From Scylla paramamosain (taxonomy: Eukaryota; Arthropoda; Malacostraca; Decapoda; Portunidae): a stretch of DNA of 64,000 nt. How positions within the stretch are numbered: position 1 is the stretch's first letter; the number at the start of each line of letters is the position of its first letter. Below are positions 34,967 through 46,456 of this stretch, piece after piece. The notes beneath the pieces are model-generated. The model ran no database searches and was not told the DNA's origin. It saw only the letters and a list, made by a program, of their open reading frames with translations. The stretch is from the NCBI RefSeq assembly GCF_035594125.1, contig NC_087166.1:21340266-21404265 (forward strand), read 5' to 3'. A program made the translations under genes and the position numbers.

Positions 34967-35077
34967 CAATTTTTTTCATAACTTTATGATGAAACATTTT
35001 TTTTTTCCACGAAATATCCTGTAAAATAGGGGTGCATCTTATGTAGAGGTGCATCTAATATGCCGGCAAATATGGTA

Positions 35078-35316
35078 GTTGCCTGTGGTAGCGATTCTAT
35101 TGGTTAGGAATGTGCAAGGACGTGCAAGAATGGTGCAGAGTACACGATACCTGCAATGCCAAGAAGGGACCGGCGCAGAGAGGAAGAGCACCATTACAGC
35201 TTTATCAGGTGGGAGCCCCAATGGAGTGCATAGCAATGGATATCGTGAGGCCACTACCTGTGACAACAGTCAGTAACCGCTGCATATGTGACGCCATGGA
35301 CTATTTTACAAAATAA
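35078..35316 (+). pseudogene. Gypsy-2 integrase, second part
   Basis: After the insertion the integrase zinc finger is completed: RFYWLGMCKDVQEWCRVHDT with the two Cys ligands (C...HDTCNAKKGP). The beginning of the catalytic core follows (GAPMECIAMDIVRPLPVTTV, with the first Asp of the D,D-35-E triad in AMDI). A TAG lies before RFYW. The rest of the integrase and the 3' LTR are lost where the (AAT)n array starts. Confidence 0.8.
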
Positions 35317-35324
35317 TAATAATG

Positions 35325-35396
<72 letters not shown>

Positions 35397-35500
35397 GTAA
35401 TAATAAATGGTTTATTGATATGGCAGTAGTTATACTGAAACTACACAATGAATTTGGGGAGGGAGGGTTCACTTCAAACTTAAGGTTAATCTAGAGAGAT
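35312..35500 (-). mobile_element. Family B non-LTR retrotransposon, 3' end with (AAT)n tail
   Basis: An (AAT)n array of about 90 bp (35317-35406) is followed by GGTTTATTGATATGGCAG, matching the 3' edge of the family B copy at 26665 (CGGTTTATTATTTAGGCAG). The remaining similarity fades by about 35500. It is a strongly 5'-truncated insertion that ends the readable part of Gypsy-2. Confidence 0.65.
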
Positions 35501-35649
35501 GATCACTGTTAATGGGATGTGTTTGAGAACGCGAGTTGGGACACCCAGAGCGCCCGAGACGCCCAGATCGCCCTATCAAACGCTTTTGGGAGCCTCTCAG
35601 GTAACATAAACAATGCTGTGTCGTTGCTATGGTAACGGGGACACTACAA

Positions 35650-35890
35650 GATGGCCCAGGCTACTTTTCTTTAGCTGCTGACTTAAATCCTGCAACACTA
35701 GCTGTCCTGGTTGATGAGTTCCTTGATGAAGAGCAAGAAATGGAAGCTGCATTGTTGATCACCGAAGGGAGATTTCAAAGGAATGATTGAAAGAGCACTA
35801 GAAGAGGAGAAAATGCATCGAAAACTGATTCAGGTGGAAAGATGAATGTAACACACCGGTCCACTGTATAGTAACTAAGAATTCAAAGCG
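35650..35890 (+). pseudogene. Harbinger/PIF-like transposase remnant, left part
   Basis: Frames read LAVLVDEFLDEEQEMEAALL and, near the right edge, LYSN*EFKA. The acidic stretch and the YSN(Q/E)EFKAHF motif resemble the N-terminal region of HARBI1-type proteins. The remnant is interrupted by BEL-1 within EFKA|HF. Stops and frameshifts are present. The family assignment is from memory of the motif order and is only moderately sure. Confidence 0.4.
35871..35890. repeat. 20-bp target duplication of BEL-1, left copy
   Basis: GTAACTAAGAATTCAAAGCG lies directly against the left LTR and recurs with one change (T to C) directly after the right LTR at 41582-41601. Confidence 0.9.
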
Positions 35891-36425
35891 TGTAGCCGCA
35901 CCGGCTGGGCATCAATTGGCTCTCAGGTGATCGGTTTTACTGATCACACCCATCATTGTAGGGTCGAGGAAAGGCAGTTCTCTCTCTGACGTTTATTGAT
36001 GTGGTAGGCATGACCGTAAGAACTGCAAACAAGTTCTCGGTCTCAATTTCTTACAAAATAACATTATACACTGATATTAAACACTTTCAACATATTACAA
36101 TATTCATTAACAATACATGCGATTAACTTGGCACTATGACAATCAGTTTTTACTACAAAATTAAAGTATTTACCTCGGTCACCATCCTGCCCGTCTTTGT
36201 GTGAGCGCAACTTGGCCATGAGTGATGCCCGCAGGCGACCAGCGGGTTAACCCCCACACTACCAACAAGTGAGCATCAGCTTCGGTGCTTAATATAGCAT
36301 TGAATACTGATACTTACACATATTACACGTTTTCATGCAAATAGAAAACTATTGAACATTTCACTTCTAAATGCCAAGGAATAATGACGTGAGGTACATA
36401 TGCAATGACGTGAGGTACAGTAACA
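35891..36425 (-). repeat. BEL-1 LTR (3' LTR in element sense)
   Basis: 535 bp, plus-strand text TGTAGCCGCACCGGCTGGGC...CAGTAACA. It contains a small internal duplication of AATGACGTGAGGTACA near its right end that the other LTRs lack. Confidence 0.92.
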
Positions 36426-36819
36426 TGGCTCTCCTAAATTGTGTAACAATTTACCTTAAATTAACATTAGTATGTACCTTAAATCTAGGATTAGCACATA
36501 ATATGTTTTGTTACACTGGCTCCTTGGCAGGGATGCTCCGGTCTATTATTATGCATTACCTTCTAATAGCAATACTAGACTATGTATTGGCCTCTCTATG
36601 ATGGTCCTGTTTGCCTTTGTGTGTCTTCCCTGGTTTTCGAGATTACAGTCTGACACCAGGACCTTAACCTTTCTTACTAGGCCATCATGATCATGAGATA
36701 CTTTATCCATTTAGGTTTGACATAATCTGGCACCTCATTATCCCATTGAACTGCATTCTTACATAATTCTTGTAAAATTTGCTTTCCAGTCAGTATGAGA
36801 GGTGACACTAGACCTAATG
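36426..36819 (-). other. BEL-1 remnant of the C-terminal integrase end and deletion junction
   Basis: From 36426 to about 36703 the sequence matches BEL-2 at 46334-46607, the 3' end of pol and the following non-coding region. At about 36704-36706 it jumps to text equivalent to 48712 in BEL-2 (CCATTTAGGTTTGACATAAT). The rest up to 36819 is RT-connection sequence. Confidence 0.8.
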
Positions 36820-37498
36820 TCATATATAGAGCTCACTTGACAGAATGCCTCTTCTGGTGAGTGGCTTGTCTTTCAGCTTTATTCTAAATTGAAATGTGTC
36901 AGATTCTATGCACCACTCAACTCCCAAAGTTCTTTCTATAGGCAGTGTGTCTTCATTCTTACTAAAATCCAAACTTTTAATTCCATCTGCTCTCTCATGA
37001 GGAGAAATTGCAGCTAATACATCTTTGTTGTTTGACAAGAACTTATGAAGGTTAAAACTTCCCTTGTAACATAATTCTTTGCTCTGCTGAATAAGAGTGA
37101 CAGCTTCCTCCATTGTAGCTACTGACTTCAAACCATCATCAACATAAAAGATGTTTCTTACAAACTTGGCTGCATCAGATCCACACCCGTAGTCATCTGC
37201 AGCTTTCTTAAGTGCAAAGTTGGCTACACTTGGAGATGATGTAGCTCCAAACAGGTGAGCTGTCATCTTGTATTCAGCTATCTCATTATTAAGGTCACCA
37301 TTTTCCCATCAAAGGAATCTTAACATGTCTCTGTGTTCTGGGTTGACCTTCACTTGATGGTACATTACTTCTATATCACATACAAGTGCAATGCTTTCTT
37401 GCCTAAACCTACACAACACTCCAATAAGTTTGTTGGTAAGGTCTGGGCCTTGTAACAGGTGACTGTTTAATGACTGGTTCCTGTAGTTTGCACTACAG
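36820..37498 (-). pseudogene. BEL-1 reverse transcriptase, partial
   Basis: The readable frame (37266-36820) carries the RT palm with YVDD intact at 37135-37146 (context RNIFYVDDGLKSV) and HLFGATSSPSVANFALKKAA before it. A TGG-to-TGA change precedes it near 37309. Small losses near 36829-36835 then break the frame, and the deletion follows. The upstream part (37498-37267) has the [20 protein letters not shown] segment. Confidence 0.85.
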
Positions 37499-38551
37499 TC
37501 AAATACAACTCAACTTCTTTGGCTTTCTTGGATGATAGACTCCATGATGTGGAATGTACCAGACCTTACCATCATTCTTAGCTAAATCCTTTGTTGGTAC
37601 AACCTCTGCATAACCCTTTGTAATCATATCATCCATGAACACTTTGTAATCACCTTTGTGTTGATTATCCTTCTCAAGTTTAGCTCTTAACTTCTTGAGT
37701 CTCTGCTCTGCTAATAGTTTGTTGTTTGGAAGCTTGACGTTGTCATCTTTAAGAGGAAGGGGCAACTCATAATGGCCATCCTTCAGCTGATGTACTCCTT
37801 CTTTCATCTTACTCATAAACCTTTTATCTTCATATGATAATGGAGTGTCAGCTGACTTTCTATCACTGAAGTCAAGTTCAAACATATCTCTCACTTGAGA
37901 AGGATTAATCATCTCTTTGGTTTTAGTAGGAACCACTAAGAAATTAACCCTCTTTTCTTCATTGATTTCTACTTCTTGTGTCACTCTTCTGTAGACTACC
38001 ACTGTATCCTCCAATGGACTTGAATGGGGTGAGATTCTACCAATGATCCCCCAACCTAGCTCTGTCCTACAAGCATAGGGATGCTTCTTGCTATCACCTG
38101 CTATTTGCTCTTCTGCCATAATGGCTTCTGCACAATCAAGTCCAATGAGGAGTCCTATGTCAACATTTGGGTCATATTTCATTAGTTTGTCAGAGACTGC
38201 CTTTAAGTGGGGCCAGTCGCAAGCAGTCTCGGGCCTTGGTATCTGACTCCGTCCAGCTGAAATGTTTTCTGTTGAATGTGCTGAAGGGATTGATATTTCC
38301 ACTTCTTCATTATAACCTCTTACTTTAAGTCCATGAATTTTGGTAGAATCAGTGATTTGTTTTCCACTTATTGTGTGGATATTAAGTGACACTGATGGTC
38401 CTTTAACTCCCAATTTATTCAGAGTGCCTTCCTTGATGAATGAAGCATCAGACTGCTCATCCAGCAGGGCATACACTAAAACTTTATTCTCTTCATTACT
38501 AACATGATGTAACCATACAGGAACTATCATGGTGTGCATGTCATGTGTCAC
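37499..38551 (-). pseudogene. BEL-1 protease and start of RT
   Basis: Open frame of 350 codons. The N-terminal part is the retropepsin-type domain of BEL/Pao elements, with VYALLDEQSDASFI as the active-site stretch. Then come DIGLLIGLDCAEAI and ELGWGIIGRIS, the hallmark of the region linking protease to RT. The C-terminal part leads into RT (KVWYIPHHGVYHPRKPKKL) and is cut by a frameshift at 37499. BEL-2 has lost most of this protease region. Confidence 0.88.
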
Positions 38552-40766
38552 TGATTCTGTAACTGACCTTATTTGCTACTACTGTGGGTTTATCCTCTTT
38601 AGGCTGAGTTGCTTGTGCTGGCACCCTTTGGCTCTCAGTTCTTGTCATATCATCATTGTGAAGAGCTGTGGGATGGTATCTCTGACATACTTTACAAACT
38701 TTCCTTCTACAATCCTTTCCTTTGTGACCCATTTTTAGACACCCTGTACATAACCATTTTTCTTTAGCAAATTTGTACCTAGTATCACCATCAAGTTTGG
38801 CAAATTCCTTGCAATCATCTAAATCATGATCCTTTGTACAGTAGTGACAGAATCGTCCTTTCCTTTCCAGGTCCTTGGGATACTGTTTGTTGGCTTCTAC
38901 ATTTACTTTACTTTGGAATGACCACATTGGTTTTTCCTCAATTGCTTTAGCCATGAAAGTTCTACTCCCTCTATTCTTTGTCATGATGTTTGATTCCCTT
39001 GGTTTCCAATTGGTTGCCTTTGTGTGAGTTTTGATCCAGTCATTTACTTCCCAACTTACTAAATTCCAGGAAACAAAGAGATTGCTTGCTCCTTTTGCTT
39101 CTTTCTGGACAAATTCACATAACATTTCAAAGGGTGGGTGGTGCTCTTCATCGCTACTAGGAGTGTTGTTATTACTGTTAGTATCAAGATATATCATTAC
39201 TTGCTTTCTCCAGTCATGAACAATATGTTCAGGAAGTTTTGCTAGCACCTTTCTCTGCTCTCTAGGGTCATTCAGAAATGACAAATGAGAAGTGTGTTTC
39301 ATTGCAGCTAAACAGCACTTCAAAAAATCTGAGAATGCTGTTAATGCTGGACCATTATGCGGAGAGATTGGTAGCCAATTCATTAACTTTTTTTGTGTAA
39401 GCATCAGCTATGATGCTTTTGTTTCCAAATCTATCCCTAAGAATTTTCTTTGTTTGCACATAGTCAGCATCAGAGTTAAAGTGCATTAACATTTTAATGG
39501 CATCCTTTGCCTCACCAGTTGTATACCTGTCTAAGTAGGCAAGTCTCTCTCTACCAATAGAAGTTTTAGACTCTACATAAGTTTCAAAGTTTTTCAACCA
39601 ACTTGGAAATTCCATGGGTTCTCCATCAAAAGTGTTAGGTTCTATTGGAGGGAGGCTCCACTTGGGATCAGGTATGTTGATTGCAAAGGTTCCCCCAGGA
39701 TGGGAAAAGGATTGATGATTCTGTCTCACATTATTAGGTATGTTGACATTATGAGTGTGTCTACGAGAGCTTGGTACAAGACTTTGAGCTGTAGGGTTGA
39801 GATTTATTACCTGAGGTTCACTAAATATTTGTCCATCTACTTCATTTGTCATCAATTCATTATCTCTATTGCAAGAAGAAGGTTCCTGTGGGTTATGGAA
39901 TGTAACATATTTGTGAGGCATGGCATTGTCACTTTGTTGATTTGCAATTGCTTGTGCTTTCATTTCATTTTGTGACTTTATGTATTTTTGAAGATAACTT
40001 TGCTTCTCTACACTTTCATCATTACCTGGAAGCATTTTTACTTTTTCTTCAACTAAGCTAAGAGCATTAAGTTCTGCACTAGCGACTGCTAAATCTCTCT
40101 CTTTCTTTTTCTTTGCAAACATTGCCTGGTCTCTAGCTAACCTAACTTCTGCCTCTGCTAAACTATCATGATATTCCATTTCTTTTCTAAGTTTGGCTAC
40201 CTTTGCTGCTGCTTCTTGCTTTCTTTGTGCTGATGAACGTGATGAAGTAGATGAGACTCTAGAATGTGTAGACCGTTTGCTAGAACAAATTGATCTTTTG
40301 TCATTCTTTAACTCTTTTCTTTTACATTCTATACTTTCTAATATTTCATGATGAACTCGTTGGTTGTGTTCCAGCTCTTCATTTAGCTCCTCTGACTTTT
40401 CTGGCTCTAGTTCCACCAGTTTTGTGTATTCCATGTAATACTGATGAAATGCCTCTATTACTTCACTTGACAAGGGCTCTAATTCAAAGGGACTAATTAC
40501 AATTTTTAGTCCTTTCTTAATTTTGCTGGTAACACTGCGACATTTACGCTTACAGGACTCTGCTCTTCCCTTGGCTACACGACTTGATATTCTCTTCCTT
40601 TGTCGGTCAGCACTCGCCCCCTGACACTAACTTCTTCATTACAAGTTTGATCCTTGTCCACTTGCTCACCCTCACCTTCCCTAAGGCCATCTACGGCATT
40701 AATTTCCTCAGTATCAGACATATCTAACAACTTAATTGTGCCGATACTGAGACACTGAAAGAGCAA
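38541..40766 (-). pseudogene. BEL-1 gag, frameshifted
   Basis: The likely start is MSDTEEINAVDGLREGEGEQ (near 40720). The protein has an acidic N-terminus, a long charged coiled coil (about 40400-39990: RSSAQRKQEAAAKVAKLRKE and following), then the BEL gag core with LPPIEPNTFDGEPMEFPSWL and RERLAYLDRYTTGEAKDAIK. At the end come Cys/His clusters (CHYCTKDHDLDDC, CTGCLKMGHKGKDC, CKVCQRYHPTALH at about 38845-38670). Frameshifts near 40560 and 39380 split it. The core and zinc clusters are the part BEL-2 lacks. Confidence 0.88.
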
Positions 40767-41007
40767 TTAAAATTACCACTCTAATACTAGCTAATTGTGG
40801 GTAATTTTCACTTAGGCTACTCAATTCAGTGCACATAGATACTATTATACTTTCTTGTCTGTGACCATGGGTTCTACAAAATGGTGGCGAGGCACAGTGG
40901 GTAGAAGGGAGTGGTTGTCGTCAAGGGTAGAGCTGACACCAGGGCCTCAGAGGTCAACCTATAGGCTTACGTCAGCATCCCCTCGTCCTGTGACCCACTC
41001 TTGCTAC

Positions 41008-41024
41008 GGTTTCACATGGAGCCA
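41008..41024 (-). promoter_or_regulatory. Weak candidate primer-binding site of BEL-1
   Basis: On the minus strand TGGCTCCATGTGAAACC begins about 28 bases inside the 5' LTR and is conserved, with one change, at the same place in BEL-2 (near 51250). The distance from the LTR is larger than usual, so this is tentative. Confidence 0.3.
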
Positions 41025-41052
41025 ATTTCTTGCTTGTAGGTTGAGTTCTTAC

Positions 41053-41581
41053 TGTAGCCACACCGGCTGGGCATCAATTGGCTCTCAGGTGATCTGTTTT
41101 ACTGATCACACCCATCATCGTAGGGTCGAGGAAAGGCAGTTCTCTCTCTGATGTTTATTGATGTGGTAGGCATGACCGTAAGAACTGCGAACAAGTTCTC
41201 GGTCTCAATTTCTTACAAAATAACATTATACACTGATATTAAACACTTTCAACATATTACAATATTCATTAACAATACATGCCATTAACTTGGCACTATG
41301 ACAATCAGTTTTTACTACAAAATTAAAGTATTTACCTTGGTCACCATCCTGCCCGTCTTTGTCTGAGCGCGACTTGGCCATGAGTGATGCCCGCAGGCGA
41401 CCAGCAGGTTAACCCCCACACTACCAACAAGTGAGCATCAGCTTCGGTGCTTAATATAGCATTGAATACTGATACTTACACATATTACACGTTTTCATGC
41501 AAATAGAAAACTATTGAACATTTCACTTTTAAATGGCAAGGAATAATGACGTGATGTACATACGCTTTATGTACAGTAACA
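41053..41581 (-). repeat. BEL-1 LTR (5' LTR in element sense)
   Basis: 529 bp, TGTAGCCACACCGGCTGGGC...GTACAGTAACA. Very similar to the other three LTRs. As the 5' LTR on the minus strand it would carry the element's promoter. Confidence 0.92.
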
Positions 41582-41700
41582 GTAACCAAGAATTCAAAGC
41601 GCACTTCAAGACGAGAAGCAACAGGATATACAGGAAACTTGTGGTTAAGCGCTTCTTTGTATGTGTAGCCCTGGCCACTGCACTGGCCCCTTCCACTTCC
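41582..41700 (+). pseudogene. Harbinger/PIF-like transposase remnant, right part
   Basis: The frame resumes after the 20-bp duplication as SNQEFKAHFKTRSNRIYRKL, the continuation of the motif cut at 35890. The right copy keeps CAA (Gln) where the left copy has TAA. The remnant fades before the family A copy that starts at about 41770. Confidence 0.4.
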
Positions 41701-41769
41701 CTTTGGTTTCAATACCACTCATGCATCTGATATGTATTTATTTTTTATTTTATTTTATTTATTTATTTA

Positions 41770-42395
41770 TTTTTTTTATGTAGGAGGGACACTGGCCAAG
41801 GGCAACAAAAATCCAATAAAAAAAAAGCCCACTTGGATGCCAGTCCCATAAAAGGGTCCAAAGCGGTTGTGAAAAATTGAAGGATAAGGGTCTTGAAACC
41901 TCCCTCTTGAAGGAATTCAAGTCATAGGAAGGTGGAAATGCAGGGAGGTGGAACAGGGAGTTCCAGAGTTTACCAGAGAAAGGGATGAATGATTGAGAAT
42001 ACTGGTTAACTCTTGCATTAGAGAGAGAGGTGGACAGAATAGGGGTGAGAGAAAGAAGAAAGTCTTGTGCAGCAAGGCTGTGGGAAGAGGAGAGGCATGT
42101 AGTCAGCAAGATCAGAAGGGCAGTTAGCACGAAAATAGTGGTAGAAGATAGCTAGAGATGCAACACTGCGGCAATAAGAGAAAGGCTGAAGACAGTTAAA
42201 GGAGAGAAGTTGATGAGATGAAAAACTTTTGATTCCATCCTGTTTAGAAGAACAGTATGAGTAGAGCGCCCCAGACATGTGAAGCATACTCTATACATGG
42301 ACGGATAAGGGCTTTGTACAGAGCAGCTGGGAGGGGTGAGAAAAACTGGCTGAGATGTCTCAAAATGTCTAACTTCATAGAAGCTGTTTTAGATT
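41770..42395 (-). mobile_element. Family A non-LTR retrotransposon, 3' fragment
   Basis: The left edge has the complement of the A-tail and of the 3' UTR (GGACACTGGCCAAGGGCAAC), then the C-terminal domain on the minus strand with several small indels (42130-41759 and 42287-42018 frames). It is truncated at about 42395 in the SMKLxxLRH region. A TTTATTTG-rich spacer of about 45 bp separates it from an oppositely oriented family A copy. Confidence 0.88.
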
Positions 42396-42439
42396 TTTAT
42401 TTGTTTATTTTTATTTGTTTATTTAGTTGTTTTTTCTTT

Positions 42440-43935
42440 GGTTAACTTCTTGCTGGAAGTTTGCCTACATTCAACCTGTTCCTAAAAAGGGTGACTGTTC
42501 TAATCCCTCAAACTACCCATCCTATTGCTTTAATTTCCTGCCTATCTAAAGTTTTTGAATCTATCCTCAAGAGGAAGATTCTTAAACATCTATCACTTCA
42601 CAACCTTCTATCTGATCGCCAGTATGGATTCTGTCAAGGCCGCTCTACTGGTGATCTTCTGGCTTTCCTTACTGAGTCTTGGTCATCCTCTTTTAGAGAT
42701 TTTGGTGAAACTTTTGCTGTTGCCTTGGACATATCAAAAGCTTTTGATAGAGTCTGGCCCAAAGCTTTGATTTCCAAACTACCCTCCTACGGTTTCTATC
42801 CTTCTCTCTGTAACTTCATCTCAAGTTTCCTTTCTGACCGTTCTATTGCTGCTGTGGTAGACAGTCACTGTTCTTCTCCTAAATCTATTAACAGTGGTGT
42901 TCCTCAGGGTTCTGTCCTGTCACTCACTCTCTTCTTATTATTCATTAATGATCTTCTAAACCAAACTTCTTGTCCTATCCACTCCTATGCTGATGATACC
43001 ACCCTGCACTTTTCCACGTCTTTTCATAGACGTCCAACCCTCAGGAGGTAAACATATCATGCAGAGAAGCCACAGAACGCCTGACTTCTGATCTTTCTAA
43101 AATTTCTGATTGGGGCAGAGCAAACTTGGTATTGTTCAATGCCTCAAAAACTCAATTCCTCCATCTATCAACTCGACACAACCTTCCAGACAACTATCCC
43201 CTCTTCTTCAATGACACTCAACTGTCCCCCTCTTCTACACTGAACATCCTCAGTCTGTCCTTTACTTATAATCTGAACTGGAAACTTCACATCTCATCTC
43301 TAGCTAAAACAGCTTCTATGAAGTTAGGTGTTCTGAGACGTCTCCGCCAGTTTTTCTCACCCCGCCAGCTGCTAACTCTGTACAAGGGCCTTATCCGTCC
43401 ATGTATGGAGTATGCTTCACATGTCTGGGGGGGTTCCACTCATACTGCTTTTCTAGACAGGGTGGAATCAAAAGCTTCTCATCTCATCAACTCCTCTCCT
43501 CTAACTGACTGTCTTCAGCCTCTCTCTCACCGCTGCAATGTTGCATATCTAGCTGTCTTCTACCGCTATTTTCATGCTAACTGCTCTTCTGATCTTGCTA
43601 ACTGCATGCCTCCCCTCCCTCCGCGGCCTCGCTGCACAAGACTTTCTTCTTTCTCTCACCCCTATTCTGTCCACCTCTCTAATGCAACAGTTAACCAGTA
43701 TTCTCAATCATTCATCCCTTTCTCTGGTAAACTCTGGAACTCCCTGCCTGCTTCTGTATTTCCACCTTCCTATGACTTGAATTCCTTCAAGAGGGAGGTT
43801 TCAAGACACTTATCCATCAATTTTTGACCACTGCTTTGACCCTTTTATGGGACTGGCATTTCAGTGGGCATTTTTTTTATTAGATTTTTGTTGCCCTTGG
43901 CCAGTGTCCTTCCTACATAAAAAAAAAAAAAAAAC
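42440..43935 (+). mobile_element. Family A non-LTR retrotransposon, RT and 3' end
   Basis: It begins abruptly in the pre-RT linker (TTCTTGCTGGAAGTTTGCCT at about 42448), so the endonuclease is absent. RT, C-terminal domain, 3' UTR and an A-tail (to about 43935) are all present. It is the best-preserved RT of the family. Confidence 0.9.
42461..43827 (+). pseudogene. Family A reverse transcriptase and C-terminal domain (two frames)
   Basis: The first frame (42461-43051) covers HPIALISCLSKVFESILKRK, NLLSDRQYGFCQGRSTGDLL, VALDISKAFDRVWPKALISK, SGVPQGSVLSLTLFLLFIND and YADD (42986-42997). It breaks near 43045 by a small indel (RRPTLRR). The second frame (43126-43827) runs without a stop from [15 protein letters not shown] through LRPCMEY-like LYKGLIRPCMEYASHVWGG to REVSRHLSINF. 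A single small indel separates the two, so this copy was functional in the RT part not long ago. Confidence 0.88.
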
Positions 43936-45802
<1,867 letters not shown>

Positions 45803-45807
45803 TTAAA

Positions 45808-46333
45808 TGTAGCCGCACCGGCTGGGCATCAATTGGCTCTCAGGTGATCTGTTTTACTGATCACACCCATCATCGTAGGGTCGAGGAAAGGCAGTTCTCC
45901 CTGACACGTTTATTGATGAGGTAGGCATGACCGTAAGAACTGCGAACAAGTTCTCGGTCTCAATTTCTTACAAAATAACATTATACACGGATATTAAACA
46001 CTTTCAACATATTACAATATTCATTAACAATACATGCAATTGACTTGGCACTATGACAATCAGTTTTTACTACAAAATTAAAGTATTTACCTCGGTCACC
46101 ATCCTGCCCGTCTTTGTCTGAGCGCGACTTGGCCGTGAGTGATGCCCGCAGGCAACTAACAGGTTAACCCCAAACTACTAACAAGTGAGCATCGGCTTCG
46201 GTGCTTAATAGCATTAAATACTGATACTTACACATATTACACGTTTTCATGCAAATAGAAAACTATTGAACATTTCACTTATAAATGCCGAGGAATAATG
46301 ACGTGTGGTACATACGCTTTACATACAGTAACA
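45808..46333 (-). repeat. BEL-2 LTR (3' LTR in element sense)
   Basis: 526 bp, TGTAGCCGCACCGGCTGGGC...CATACAGTAACA; nearly identical to 51289-51814. Preceded by the TTAAA duplication. Confidence 0.95.
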
Positions 46334-46456
46334 TGGCTCCCCTAAATTGTGTAACAATTTACCTTAAATTAACATTAGTATGTACCTTAAAACTAGGATT
46401 AGCACATAATATGTTTTGTTACACTGGCTCCTTGGCGGGGATGCTCCAGTCTATTA

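Larger units (their letters stand above)
32202..35075. mobile_element. TA-flanked terminal-inverted-repeat element
   Basis: The left end is CTGTATTTACTGGCGCATT... (from 32202). The right end, read as complement, is CCATATTTGCCGGCATATT... (from 35075). The two match at roughly 20 of 28 positions, and both continue into AGA(C/T)GCAC. Each end is bordered by TA (32200-32201 and 35076-35077). Taking out the element and one TA leaves the Gypsy-2 integrase in a continuous frame, which confirms the borders. TA target duplication is the Tc1/mariner habit. I see no transposase inside; the interior is mostly other transposons. Confidence 0.8.
28725..35316 (+). mobile_element. Gypsy-2 LTR retrotransposon with nested insertions
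   Basis: Order on the plus strand: primer-binding-like site, gag (28907-29764), zinc knuckle (29671-29712 in a shifted frame), degraded protease (about 30060-30330), RT (30470-31220), RNase H (about 31440-31800) and the integrase zinc-binding start (32130-32200). A 2,874-bp insertion follows, then the integrase continues (35078-35316) to KGP...MDIV.PLP before it is cut by a family B 3' end. No 3' LTR is present. It is GC-richer than its surroundings, with frameshifts and stops throughout. Confidence 0.85.
35891..41581 (-). mobile_element. BEL-1: BEL/Pao LTR retrotransposon lacking RNase H and integrase
   Basis: Two LTRs (35891-36425 and 41053-41581) with TG...CA ends enclose gag, protease and the first part of RT on the minus strand. 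A junction near 36704 joins sequence that in BEL-2 lies about 2.1 kb apart (46608 and 48712), removing the second half of RT, RNase H and almost all of integrase. LTR-to-LTR differences (about a dozen substitutions and a small indel counted by eye) make it older than BEL-2. Confidence 0.9.

Noticed and set aside
41770..43935. Single twin-primed family A insertion
   Set aside because: Both halves carry their own 3' UTR and tail, so they are separate insertions.
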